Of a stretch of 64,000 bases of DNA, positions 27,323-35,115 are shown in pieces. Both the position numbers and the translations under genes were made by a program. Numbering within the stretch: position 1 is the stretch's first letter; every line of letters starts with the position of its first letter. Source of the DNA: Alloyangia pacifica (GTDB taxonomy: Bacteria; Pseudomonadota; Alphaproteobacteria; Rhodobacterales; Rhodobacteraceae); NCBI RefSeq assembly GCF_020524285.1, contig NZ_JAIVKX010000019.1, forward strand, positions 1-64,000, given 5' to 3'. The notes beneath the pieces were generated by a model, which ran no database searches, had not been told where the DNA came from, and was given only the letters and a program-made list of their open reading frames with translations.

Positions 27323-29517
27323 TCACGCTGCGGCCTCCTTCATCGCAACCAGGTGAGCGCAGTTCGAGCGCACCAGCGCCTCGGCGAGCGGCGGGCAGAC
27401 GCTGTTCCCGACGCAGGAGACCTGCAGGTCTTTCGGGAAGGCCTCGAACTCCCACTCACCGCCCCGCTCGTGACAGACGCCCTCGATCACGTAGTCGGGC
27501 GGGAAGCCCTGCGCGTTGAAGAGTTCGCGCGGGGTGAGCATCCGCATGCCCACGTCGACGATGACGAAGGACGTGCCGCCGATCTCGACGGTGACGAACT
27601 CGCGGTCATCCCAGAGGCCGTGCCGGCGCAGCAGTTCGGCCACCTGGCGGGCTCGGGGCGCGTGCGCCTCGTCGAAGGGCGGGGCCGCAAGCTCGGCCTG
27701 CATGGGCACGATCCGGTCCTTGGTGGTGATCGTGTGCATGGGCTCTGTCGCGGGCGCGCCGTCGCCGGTGCCGTAGTATTTCGCCAGCCACGCCGCGACC
27801 GGGCTCTGGGTGAAGCCCTTGCCGACGATGGTCGATAGCGGCGCGGTGGCGTGGTGGCCGACGAGGCCGGTGTTCTGCTGAGCGAGGTAGGCCGCGACCG
27901 GGTAATGCTTCACGCCGCCCGCTACGACCGTGTTCAGCGGCGCGGTGATGTCGAGGGCGCGGGGCGCTTGGCCCTGCCGCTCGCCGTTCCCGACGTGCAC
28001 CATCGTCGCGGCGATCATGCTGTTCTGGTCTTTCTTGCTGGCGCAGATGGTGTGGTGCGGATCCTCGATTGACCGGCAGCGGCCGCCCTGCTGCGCGTAG
28101 GTCAGCACGGGCGCCACGACGGCGCTGTGGTTGCCTTCGGCGCAGATGGTGGGGGAGGCTGCGCTACGAGGCCCATACGGCGCGTCGTGCCCTTCAGGCT
28201 GGCCAGCAGGGGTGCGAGCATGCCGAGGGGCGCAGCACCGCCCGGGCGCTTGAGGTAGCTGTTCGCGGTGATCGTCGGGAGCGGCGCGTCAATGTCGCTG
28301 CCGGTCGCGCCGGTCATGAACTTGGCGATGGAAGGGGCGACGAGTGCTGTCTTGCCGCCGCCTCCGGCCACGATCGTCGGAGCCGGGGCCCCGATGTCAG
28401 CGGCGACTGACGCGCCGAAGTGGCGCATCAGGGTCGGCGCCACAACGGCGTGTGAGATGCCGCCGGCGGTCACCACGCCGTGCGGCTCGGTCAGCGGGTA
28501 TTCCCGGCGGCCACCGCTGTCGCCATGGGCGATGTTCACCAGCGACGGGGTTACCAGTGCCTTCTCGCCGCGGTTCGCGCCGGTCACGGTGCGCAGCGGA
28601 TCGTCCAGATCCTCGGTTCGCGCACCATGGGTCAGGTTGACCAGAAAGGGCCGCTCGGCGTCCAGCACGTAGCGGCGCAGCCCCTTAGCGACCCGGGCGA
28701 GGGTGTTGTCTGCCAGCGGGCGCACGGCGCGCAGTCCATGCTTAGCCATGATCGCGGCCTTGCTGTCGAAAATGCTCGGGCAGGGCAGCGACCAGTCGAT
28801 GCATTCCGCCGCGGTGCGCCACGGCTGCAGCTTGCCCGCCTTCACCTCGTCCGAATCCGGCGCGCCGTGCGTCGGCTCTGGCCAGACGATGCGCTGGCCG
28901 TCGAAGCGGATGGCGACGAAGAGCCGCTTGCGGATGGTCGGGGCGCCGTAGTCGCAGGCCTTCAGCTCGCGACGCTCGATCTTACCGCCGAGCTTGCGGA
29001 TCGCCTTGCACCAGGCGGCGAAGGTCTCGCCCTTGCGTGCCGGGCAGGGCATCAAGCCGCGCTCGGTCTCGATCAGCGGGCCCCAGCCGGCGAACTCCTC
29101 GACGTTCTCCATCAGCACCACGTCGACGCGCCCGCCGCTCTTCTGGATGCGATCGATCCAGCCGGGGATGATCCAAGCGAGATCGCGGATGTTCCGCGCT
29201 ACGGGCTTGCCGCCCTTGGCCTTGCTGAAGTGCTTGCAGTCCGGGCTGAACCACATCAGGCCGATGTGCTTGCCTGCGAGATGGTCGAGCGGATCGACGC
29301 GATAGACGTTCTCGGACAAGTGCAGCGTCTCGGGGTGGTTCGCCGCGTGCAGCGCCAGCGCCGCCGGGTTGTGGTTGATCGCGATGTCGGGCCCGCGGCC
29401 AAGCGCCATCTCGATGCCAGTGCTAGCCCCGCCGCCGCCGGCGAAGCTGTCTACGATCAGCGGCAGGCCGGTGAGGGCGCGGTCGGGCAGCTCGGGGAAA
29501 TCGAAGGTGTCGCGCAT
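27323..29517 (-). pseudogene. prophage C5-cytosine methyltransferase interrupted by a frameshift
   Basis: Two frames together make one methyltransferase of about 730 residues. The first frame (from 29517) has motif I IVDSFAGGGGASTGIE, motif IV FSPDCKHFS, motif VI LMENVEEF and motif VIII IRKRLFVAIR, then several related modules with a PLPTI-type core and GG-rich linkers. The second frame continues that pattern and has LTPRELFNAQGFPPDY (motif IX) and SCVGNSVCPPLAEAL (motif X). The break lies at a G run at 28151-28155 (C run on the coding strand); one missing base there would restore the frame. The start overlaps the previous stop (TGATG). Such enzymes protect phage DNA from host restriction. 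It could be a true mutation, a sequencing error or a slippage site. Confidence 0.8.
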
Positions 29518-29735
29518 CAGTAGGCCTCCGCCGCTTTCGCGGCCTTGCTCAGGCTGCGGATGCTGTCCTCGGCCACGCTGGCGATGGCCGCGAACACGAT
29601 GCCGACGGGGCTGTCGCGTAGGGCTCGGGCTTCTTGGTGCGCGCGATCGCGGACGTCGCTGAGCATGTCGATTTCGGCCATGGCCGAGCGATTGCCTTCG
29701 GCCTCGACCTGGTCGGCGTGGAATGGGTCCAGCAT
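29517..29735 (-). CDS. small prophage hypothetical protein
   Basis: 72 residues with start and stop in TGATG overlaps with both neighbours, which supports translation. It is helical and charged (DMLSDVRDRAHQEARALRDS). No domain is recognised. Part of the leftward early operon before the methyltransferase. Confidence 0.6.
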   Translation of the reverse strand: MLDPFHADQVEAEGNRSAMAEIDMLSDVRDRAHQEARALRDSPVGIVFAAIASVAEDSIRSLSKAAKAAEAY

Positions 29736-30010
29736 CACAGCCACCCCGCCAGATAGGCCGCAGCGGCGCGGATCGCGGCGGCAAGCAGGTCGAGGCCGTT
29801 CCAGATTATCCACACGCCGCCGGTGACGACTGTTGCGGCGATGAGCAGCGCTGCCCACCAGCCTTCCTGGAGGCCCGCGTCGGCGGGTTTCTCGGCGCTG
29901 AGTCGGTCACGCAGGCCGTTGCCTTCGTATTCCTGCTCGCGGGTAAGGGGCGGAAGGTCGGCGGACTTGCGGTGCGCGCGTTCGCTTGTCATGTGGCTGT
30001 AGGTGTCCAT
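29735..30010 (-). CDS. small prophage membrane protein
   Basis: 91 residues. The N-terminal half is charged and soluble. The C-terminal half is hydrophobic (WWAALLIAATVVTGGVWIIW, then a second apolar stretch ending in LAGWL), suggesting one or two membrane spans with the N-terminus in the cytoplasm. TGATG overlaps couple it to the GapR-like gene and to the next gene. Function unknown. Confidence 0.65.
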   Translation of the reverse strand: MDTYSHMTSERAHRKSADLPPLTREQEYEGNGLRDRLSAEKPADAGLQEGWWAALLIAATVVTGGVWIIWNGLDLLAAAIRAAAAYLAGWL

Positions 30011-30369
30011 CAGTCCATCCCCAGCGCGGCTTTGTACATTTCGAGCACCGCCTCTTCCTCGGCGACGTCGTCCTTGTCGCGCTTCCGGAGGGCGATCACC
30101 TTGCGCAGGACCTTGGTGTCGTAGCCTCGGCCCTTGGCCTCGGCCATCACCTCCTTCTGCTGGTCGGCGATCTCTTTCTTCTCGATCTCCAGGCGCTCGA
30201 AGCGCTCGATGAACTGCTTCACTTCACCGGCGGCGACGCCATAGGCGCCATCAGAAACCGCTTTGTCCTCGGCGGTCTCCTTCATGGGGGTGCGCTTGCG
30301 CGACGCCGCGCGAGCCATGCCGGCGCCAGCGGTGTCCACCTGAAATTCGGCATCTTGGGGCATCAGCAT
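30010..30369 (-). CDS. GapR-like protein (DUF2312)
   Basis: 119 residues from the ATG at 30369, preceded by GAGGA. The C-terminal 75 residues match the GapR family: VAAGEVKQFIERFERLE, then EVMAEAKGRGYDTKVLRKVI and the acidic EEEAVLEMYKAAL end. GapR of Caulobacter is an essential nucleoid protein that binds overtwisted AT-rich DNA and helps topoisomerases during replication. Phage copies are common in alphaproteobacterial prophages and may support phage replication or compete with host GapR. An N-terminal extension of about 45 residues precedes the domain. Confidence 0.9.
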   Translation of the reverse strand: MLMPQDAEFQVDTAGAGMARAASRKRTPMKETAEDKAVSDGAYGVAAGEVKQFIERFERLEIEKKEIADQQKEVMAEAKGRGYDTKVLRKVIALRKRDKDDVAEEEAVLEMYKAALGMD

Positions 30370-30634
30370 GCTCAGTCCTCTTGGGAATGTGGCCCCTCGC
30401 CGCGTTCGTCTTGGGGGCAGACGATCCATGCTGGGTCGCGGCGAGGGGATGCGGGCCTCATGCCCGGCATTCGTTGTGTCGGCCCCATGGCGGGCGGCAT
30501 CCGGCGCGCAGGCCTGTGAGACAGTTGGCAGGTCTCGTCCGTGAGTGGTGGCTTCTTGCGCTGCGCGTTCTCTCTGCGTCGGGCGACTGGCAGCGCCCGT
30601 GCCGGATGCCGCCGGCCATGGGGCCGGCGGTGAA

Positions 30635-30838
30635 TCAGGTCGCCGTTCTTGACGTGGGGGCGAAGAGCTCTTTCAGCACTTGCGCGCGGCGCGCAGCCCT
30701 CAGGCCTTTGACAGGTTCGCAGGCCGCCATGACGGCAGGGCGTGCGCGTTCCAAGGCGGCTGCAAGATCGATCTCGCGAGCCTGATGTTGAACAGACACG
30801 CGCCCGCGAAACGGAATGATGTTTCTGGATTTGTTCAT
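30635..30838 (-). CDS. small prophage hypothetical protein
   Basis: 67 residues starting MNKSRNIIPFRGR, with a GAGG ribosome site just upstream. The ATG overlaps the previous stop (ATGA). Alanine- and arginine-rich helix in the middle. No domain recognised. The 265 bp between this gene and the GapR-like gene hold no clear gene. Confidence 0.55.
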   Translation of the reverse strand: MNKSRNIIPFRGRVSVQHQAREIDLAAALERARPAVMAACEPVKGLRAARRAQVLKELFAPTSRTAT

Positions 30839-31023
30839 TTTTTCCTCGGCTTTTTGGGAAGGCGGCTCGAGCGGCGAAGCTCGACCTCAATTGCTGCAGC
30901 GCAGAAGCGCGCGGCCTTGGAATTGGGCAGTCGGATGAAGACGTTGGGTCCTCGAAAATTTCCGAGAGCGACAAATTTTTTGAAGAATCTTACCCTTTGG
31001 GGGCAAACGATTACGCGATTCAT
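30835..31023 (-). CDS. small basic prophage protein
   Basis: 62 residues from the ATG at 31023, with GGAG upstream. It is strongly basic and ends in RLPKKPRKK, which suggests nucleic-acid binding. It overlaps the next gene by 4 nt. Longer in-frame starts exist (31086, 31161) but lack good ribosome sites. Confidence 0.5.
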   Translation of the reverse strand: MNRVIVCPQRVRFFKKFVALGNFRGPNVFIRLPNSKAARFCAAAIEVELRRSSRLPKKPRKK

Positions 31024-31160
31024 GCTGCAACTCCGGGTTGAGCAAGGCGGAAATCTGCATTCGGCACCTGTAAGGGGTGCTGACATGCTGATATTTCCGA
31101 ACACGAGCGAGCGGAGACCCGCGCAAAAAGGGGCGAATTGAGAATGAGTGGTCAAAGTCA

Positions 31161-31346
31161 TCATTGCCTGCAGTCCTCGATGAGCCACGCGGGCATCAGG
31201 GAAAGGGCAGGCGGCGGCGTGCTGCCGCCAGCGTTGAAAGCCGCAAAAATATCGGCTGCTTCGCCGGCTAGGCGCGATGCCTCGAGGATGTTGCCCTGGA
31301 GGATTGCGTTGCCGAGCTGGCGAAAGTGGTGCTGAAAATGATCCAT
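31161..31346 (-). CDS. first gene of leftward early operon, hypothetical
   Basis: 61 residues starting MDHFQHHFRQLGNAI, with GGGAG 8 nt upstream of the ATG. Mostly helical; no domain recognised. It lies directly downstream of palindromic operator sites at 31412-31471 and so is probably the first gene under repressor control on this side. Confidence 0.55.
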   Translation of the reverse strand: MDHFQHHFRQLGNAILQGNILEASRLAGEAADIFAAFNAGGSTPPPALSLMPAWLIEDCRQ

Positions 31347-31411
31347 CTGTGATGTCTCCCTAAACAAATCCGCGATTGGCTTGGCCTCTTCGGCGGATGC
31401 AGATGTAGGCT

Positions 31412-31428
31412 ATGACTAAAACAGTCAT
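31412..31428. promoter_or_regulatory. operator-like palindrome, leftward early promoter
   Basis: ATGACTAAAACAGTCAT: arms atgact and agtcat are perfectly complementary with a 5-bp centre. The same half-site recurs at 31453-31471 and 31971-31989. It sits about 65 bp upstream of the leftward early operon. Confidence 0.7.
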
Positions 31429-31452
31429 CACGCAACAGAAAAAAGACTACTC

Positions 31453-31471
31453 TAGTCATTTGATGTGACTA
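31453..31471. promoter_or_regulatory. second operator-like site
   Basis: Half-sites TAGTCA (31453-31458) and TGACTA (31466-31471) in inverted order. GACTA at 31445-31449 also pairs with TAGTC at 31453-31457, giving overlapping sites. The clustering of half-sites is typical of phage operator regions. Confidence 0.6.
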
Positions 31472-31603
31472 GAGCTTGCGCAGCGGCACCTGACTGTGCC
31501 TAGGTGTTCACGTTATGTTCTATAGGCGGGGAAGGCTTTGAAGGCGAGTAGATTGCATGTGTTGGCGCTAAGGGCCGCTTGCACTGGCGAAAGTTTGGAC
31601 GCC

Positions 31604-31912
31604 CTATTCAGGAGGGAGTGCGCGCATCTTTTCGGCGAGATCGAGAGGAAGCTTGTCCCACTTCCCGAGCATAATGAAGTCCAAGGTGACCCCATATCTG
31701 ACAGTCAGAAGCGCCGCGACGCTATCTGACAGCCCCTGGCGCCCCTTTTCGAAGCGCGACCAGTAGGTGCGCTCGATTCCCAGGCTGTCCGCCATTTCGG
31801 ATGGTGTCTTCCCGATCGCGCGGCGAAGTAGGGCAAGCCTGTGGCCTACCGCCTCTTTGCGCATGGCCTGCCACACGTCAGGTGGCAGCAGGGAATCTGG
31901 TTTGAGCGACAT
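31604..31912 (-). CDS. CI-like prophage repressor (XRE helix-turn-helix)
   Basis: 102 residues from the ATG at 31912. An XRE/Cro-CI helix-turn-helix spans LALLRRAIGKTPSEMADSLG and IERTYWSRFEKGRQG (about residues 27-60), followed by a short C-terminal region. It lacks the self-cleaving peptidase domain of lambda CI, so induction would need another route. It is transcribed away from the Cro-like gene, and operator palindromes lie on both sides. It probably keeps the lytic promoters off in the lysogen. Confidence 0.8.
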   Translation of the reverse strand: MSLKPDSLLPPDVWQAMRKEAVGHRLALLRRAIGKTPSEMADSLGIERTYWSRFEKGRQGLSDSVAALLTVRYGVTLDFIMLGKWDKLPLDLAEKMRALPPE

Positions 31913-31913
31913 A

Positions 31914-31930
31914 AGCGAACATTGTTCGCT
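31914..31930. promoter_or_regulatory. palindrome overlapping the repressor leader
   Basis: agcgaac (31914-31920) and gttcgct (31924-31930) are perfectly complementary around att. It lies 2 bp upstream of the repressor start, where it would cover the ribosome site or promoter. Its sequence differs from the TGACTA family, so a different regulator may bind. Confidence 0.5.
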
Positions 31931-31970
31931 GCGGTAGTCATCAGCAATCACTGTTTCAGTCCCTTGACGG

Positions 31971-31989
31971 AATGACTAATATAGTCATT
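31971..31989. promoter_or_regulatory. operator-like palindrome at the Cro-side promoter
   Basis: AATGACTAATATAGTCATT: 8-bp perfect arms around ATA. It lies directly before the Cro-like start and just after TTGACG at 31964-31969, a good -35 candidate, so a bound repressor would block this promoter. Confidence 0.7.
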
Positions 31990-32235
31990 ATGGCGATCAT
32001 GAAGCAGCGCATAAAAAATCTCCTGGCAAAGGTCGGGTCGCGGGAAGAGGTCGCGATTGAATGTGGTGTCGAGCCCATCGCGGTCTACCGGTGGGCTCAA
32101 AATGGCTCGATCCCGTCGAAGCATTTGGCGGGGGTCTTGCGCGTAGCGACCAGAAACAACACTGGCGTCACGGCGTCTTCTATTCTCGAAGCGCACGATC
32201 CTGCCCAGCCAGAGAGCTCTCGGGAGGCGTCGTGA
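31990..32235 (+). CDS. Cro/YdaS-like regulator
   Basis: 81 residues from the ATG at 31990. A helix-turn-helix spans GSREEVAIECGVEPIAVYRW and the following QNGSIPSKHLAGVLRVA, like YdaS/Cro proteins of phages. Divergent from the repressor across about 78 bp with operator palindromes. It probably represses the repressor gene and early genes during lytic growth. Alternative starts at 31972 and 31999 exist. The 31990 start leaves almost no leader after the palindrome. Confidence 0.75.
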   Translation: MAIMKQRIKNLLAKVGSREEVAIECGVEPIAVYRWAQNGSIPSKHLAGVLRVATRNNTGVTASSILEAHDPAQPESSREAS

Positions 32236-32411
32236 TGCAAATATTCTCATCGATCGTGCACTCATCACATCAGTGCCTGTGCGCCCTCTTTCAAGGGCTG
32301 CGGTCCGCAATCAGCATCCCGGCGCCCCTCGTGCCGGGCCGCAGCGCGGGCGGGGGCTCTTCCTCCTCCCTGGTCCTGCCCGCGCTGCACCTTAACGCCA
32401 CCACTCACTGA
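32235..32411 (+). CDS. possible small protein coupled to the Cro-like gene
   Basis: 58 residues whose ATG overlaps the preceding stop (TGATG). Serine-rich with a short hydrophobic middle; no domain. The overlap is the only support. Confidence 0.35.
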   Translation: MQIFSSIVHSSHQCLCALFQGLRSAISIPAPLVPGRSAGGGSSSSLVLPALHLNATTH

Positions 32412-32490
32412 ACATTGCACTCGTTCCATGGTCCCGAACCTAAACGGAGTAGCCAAGTCCTTCCAGCTAAACGAAAACGAGGCCCTTCAC

Positions 32491-32952
32491 ATGAGAGCGC
32501 AGACGTACGGCACGATCCAGAACGCGGTTTGCGAGGCGGTCGAAGCGACCGGCAAGCGTCACAAGGATGTGGCGGACTTCCTCGGCATTCGTGGCTCGAC
32601 CCTGTCCTACGGGATGGAGGACAACGAAGACCGTCCGGGCGGTCTCGGTGTGAACTACCTGCATCGTCTGGGCATGGATTGCCCGGCCGCAGCGGTTCCC
32701 CTGGCGCAGCACTTTGCGGGGCTGGCCGGCGGCGTCTTCCAACCCGTCGAGGTCGGAGGCAGCGTGACCTCGCTCTTTTCGCAATGCGGCGTGGTCGCCA
32801 AGGAATGCGGCGAGGCGCAGGCGGCGATTATTCGGGTGATCGAAAAGGCCTCCGGACCTTCGAGCCAAGCCGCGCTTTGCGAGATCGATGAGGCCGTCGA
32901 AGCCTTGATGCGCGCTCGCGCCTCGATCGTCGCCAGCCGGGGTGCAGCCTGA
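32491..32952 (+). CDS. prophage helix-turn-helix regulatory protein
   Basis: 153 residues from the ATG at 32491, with GAGG 8 nt upstream; an ATG at 32428 is also in frame. The N-terminal half has a helix-turn-helix-like segment (ATGKRHKDVADFLGIRGSTL) and the rest is helical. It resembles CII-type or YdaT-like early regulators by size and position, third in the rightward early operon. Its stop overlaps the next start. Confidence 0.65.
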   Translation: MRAQTYGTIQNAVCEAVEATGKRHKDVADFLGIRGSTLSYGMEDNEDRPGGLGVNYLHRLGMDCPAAAVPLAQHFAGLAGGVFQPVEVGGSVTSLFSQCGVVAKECGEAQAAIIRVIEKASGPSSQAALCEIDEAVEALMRARASIVASRGAA

Positions 32953-33413
32953 TGAAGGTCGACAGGGAAGAGTTTCGGCGCTTGCACGCGCAGGGTTGGA
33001 GTGACCGGAATCTGCGGGATCACTTCAAGGTTCGACATTCGACCGTCATGCGCGTCCGAGAGGCGCTTGGGCTGGCGCGAAATCCCTATTCGGTACCGTC
33101 AGGCCCGCAGGCATTCAGTGAATCGGAATTGAGGGACATGCATGAAGCGGGGCTTTGTGATGCGGAAATCGCGGAGAAGCTCGGGGTTAGCGCTGCGTCT
33201 GTCCTCCGGTGGCGGCGTCGGTTGATCGGCCTGCCGTCGAACCCGGTCCCAGAAGAACGTCAGCGGATTGCCGAGGAGCGCGCGCGCACGTCCATCGCGA
33301 GCGGACCTGTTGGCGCCGCAGTCCGTGGTGCCTTCAGTCTCTCGCTGTCCGATCCTCGCATCATGACGATGCTGGAGCCGCATTCGGCAGAAGCCATGAG
33401 GGCAGCAGCATGA
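32952..33413 (+). CDS. double helix-turn-helix DNA-binding protein
   Basis: 153 residues. Two resolvase-type helix-turn-helix segments are visible: LHAQGWSDRNLRDHFKVRHS (residues 10-29) and MHEAGLCDAEIAEKLGVSAA with VLRWRRRLIG (about 62-90). The tail is low complexity. TGATG and ATGA overlaps couple it to both neighbours. Likely an early regulator or replication helper. Confidence 0.65.
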   Translation: MKVDREEFRRLHAQGWSDRNLRDHFKVRHSTVMRVREALGLARNPYSVPSGPQAFSESELRDMHEAGLCDAEIAEKLGVSAASVLRWRRRLIGLPSNPVPEERQRIAEERARTSIASGPVGAAVRGAFSLSLSDPRIMTMLEPHSAEAMRAAA

Positions 33414-33709
33414 ACGGTCCGGAGCGCGCCACATTCGTCATCGCCGCAACCTCTCTGGCGCTTCGCAAGGGCGGCATGACGATCTGCTCTGACAGCATTC
33501 AGATGCTGAGCGAGGCGCTCGTTGCCTATCCGATGGCGCTGCCGGGTGACGAGATCGGCCCGGCGCATGGTCGAGCGTGCGAGGTGATCTCGGCTCGTCG
33601 TGCTGATGACGAAGCCGCCTTCGGCGCGGCCAAGTACGCGCTCGAGCTGGAGATGTCGGCCTTCTGGTCGCTCCGCGCCATGGCTTACTCAAAGGGGAAC
33701 GCACGATGA
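33410..33709 (+). CDS. prophage hypothetical protein
   Basis: 99 residues, starting MNGPERATFVIAATSLALRK. It is coupled by ATGA overlaps at both ends. Helical, with no recognised domain. Confidence 0.6.
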   Translation: MNGPERATFVIAATSLALRKGGMTICSDSIQMLSEALVAYPMALPGDEIGPAHGRACEVISARRADDEAAFGAAKYALELEMSAFWSLRAMAYSKGNAR

Positions 33710-34338
33710 GCACAGTCAGCCTGACCCGCGTGTCCGACGTCACCGATATGCCCGAATACCCGGTCCCTGCGGGCGAGCGCCTGGAGACGCATAGCTATTT
33801 CAAGCTCCATCACGTGGCCTTCTTGGAGAGCGACTTCTTCAAGGCCTGCAAAGAGATCGAAGACTGGGAGGTGGTCGGCCTCGCCTTGACGCTTTGGTCG
33901 AAGTGCCAGTCGCAGGACCCGGTGGGCACGATTCCGGCTGAGCCGCAGCGTCAGGCTTGGATGATGGACATGCCGCTTGCGCGGTGGGAGGGCTACCTGC
34001 GGCGCAAAATCAGCCCGCTCCACGGCTGGACGCGGTGCCGCATCATCGGGACCGGCGAAGTCCGCCTGATGAACAAGCGTGTGACCGAGGTGACCCTCGA
34101 TGCGCTGGACTGGAAGAACAAGCACCAGGACCGCAAGGCGGCGGATCAGGAGCGACAGGCTCTCAGCCGCCTGCGCAAGAGCGTCGAGGAGATCGGCTCC
34201 AAGAACCTCGCCGCAAACCCCCGCTATGTCGTGATGCTGCACCGCTGGCTTCTCGACAACTACCCGCACGGCAACCGCACCGCCGTCCGCATCCTCGAGG
34301 GCATGGAGTACCTCGGGACCACCGATTTCCGGAGATGA
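33706..34338 (+). CDS. DUF1376/YdaU-like replication-region protein
   Basis: 210 residues. YFKLHHVAFLESDFFKACKE and the downstream GLALTLWSKCQSQDPVGTIP follow the DUF1376 pattern found at the start of phage replication modules, where the family may act like a helicase loader or initiator. A charged helical linker (about 140-165) precedes the C-terminus. It is linked to both neighbours by 4-nt overlaps. Function is inferred from position. Confidence 0.7.
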   Translation: MSTVSLTRVSDVTDMPEYPVPAGERLETHSYFKLHHVAFLESDFFKACKEIEDWEVVGLALTLWSKCQSQDPVGTIPAEPQRQAWMMDMPLARWEGYLRRKISPLHGWTRCRIIGTGEVRLMNKRVTEVTLDALDWKNKHQDRKAADQERQALSRLRKSVEEIGSKNLAANPRYVVMLHRWLLDNYPHGNRTAVRILEGMEYLGTTDFRR

Positions 34339-34415
34339 AGAAACAACCGGTTTTGTCACGTGTGACAGAACCGTTCGGAAGCGTGACAGAACTCCAGACA
34401 TTCTGTCGTCTCTAA
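34335..34415 (+). CDS. 26-residue micro-ORF in the replication module
   Basis: The ATG overlaps the preceding stop (ATGA). It encodes MKKQPVLSRVTEPFGSVTEL and six more residues. Its DNA holds the direct repeat gtgacagaac twice, so this stretch may instead be a binding site. It could be a leader or the truncated end of the upstream gene. Confidence 0.35.
   Translation: MKKQPVLSRVTEPFGSVTELQTFCRL
34354..34392. repeat. inverted and direct GTGACAGAAC repeats
   Basis: gtgacagaac occurs at 34362-34371 and 34383-34392, 21 bp apart (two helical turns). tgtcac at 34354-34359 is the inverted partner of gtgaca at 34362-34367. A purine-rich tract (34413-34449) and a DnaA box follow. This may be an origin or operator region. 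Confidence 0.45.
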
Positions 34416-34438
34416 GAGAGGAAAAGAGAGGAAAAAAA

Positions 34439-34525
34439 ATGAAAAGAGATTTCCGCTCGGCTCCGATCCCAACGCTGACACCTGTGGATAACTCAGGATT
34501 TGCTGAGAGAAGGGGCTGGCAATGA
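34439..34525 (+). CDS. 28-residue micro-ORF
   Basis: A strong ribosome site (gagagga) precedes the ATG, and the stop overlaps the next start (ATGA). It encodes MKRDFRSAPIPTLTPVDNSG and eight more residues. It may serve mainly to couple translation to the next gene. Confidence 0.4.
   Translation: MKRDFRSAPIPTLTPVDNSGFAERRGWQ
34483..34491 (-). promoter_or_regulatory. DnaA box
   Basis: TGTGGATAA, the exact complement of the DnaA consensus TTATCCACA. It sits in the replication module after purine-rich DNA. A single box is weak evidence for an origin on its own. Confidence 0.5.
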
Positions 34526-35115
34526 CCACCGAGCAGACCACCACCACCGAGACGAACCGTGACCGGGTGCGCAGACTGCTGATCGCACCGCTCCAAGCGC
34601 GGGGCTTCCGCTTTCCGAAGGGCACTGAGCAGTCTGAGCAGGTGAAGCGGCTCGATGCCATTGCTGACAGCATGGGCTATCTCGGCGATGAGAGCCTACG
34701 GGTGCTCGAGCAATGCATGCGGGCGAAGGGTCAGGGATCGGCCCGGTGTTTCTGGCCTGAGCTGGCGAGCTTCGAAGGCTACGCCGAGGCGCGCGAGCCG
34801 CGTCCTCTCGGCGAGCTGCCCGCCGTGCTGCGCTGGTTCCGGTCTGTGGCCGGGCGCGAGGCGCTGGCGGGCAACAGGCTGGTGGCCGAGTATCAGTTCT
34901 GGACCGAGAAGAAGCGCCCGCCGACCAGCTACCGGGAGAAGGCGGTGGTGGCGCGGCGCGCCAGCGAACACGCCTCGAAGGTCGAGCGGGTGCGGGATCG
35001 CATCTCGCGCGGCCTCCTGCCCTTCGATGGCGATGGGGAGTGGCTCGCCTGGTACGACGAGACCGAGGCGAAGGTGCGCGGCTACGTCGAGGCGGCGTCG
35101 GAAGGTGGCGCATGA
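34522..35115 (+). CDS. prophage hypothetical protein
   Basis: 197 residues, helical and rich in Arg and Glu. The N-terminus starts MTTEQTTTTETNRDRVRRLL. No domain recognised. It lies between the replication-region gene and the NusG-like gene and overlaps the latter (ATGA). Confidence 0.65.
   Translation: MTTEQTTTTETNRDRVRRLLIAPLQARGFRFPKGTEQSEQVKRLDAIADSMGYLGDESLRVLEQCMRAKGQGSARCFWPELASFEGYAEAREPRPLGELPAVLRWFRSVAGREALAGNRLVAEYQFWTEKKRPPTSYREKAVVARRASEHASKVERVRDRISRGLLPFDGDGEWLAWYDETEAKVRGYVEAASEGGA

Noticed and set aside
30372-30974. Minus-strand frame ending just before the GapR-like gene
   Set aside because: Its sequence is Arg/Pro-rich without domain, and most of it overlaps better-supported small genes in another frame. 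The end position alone is not enough.
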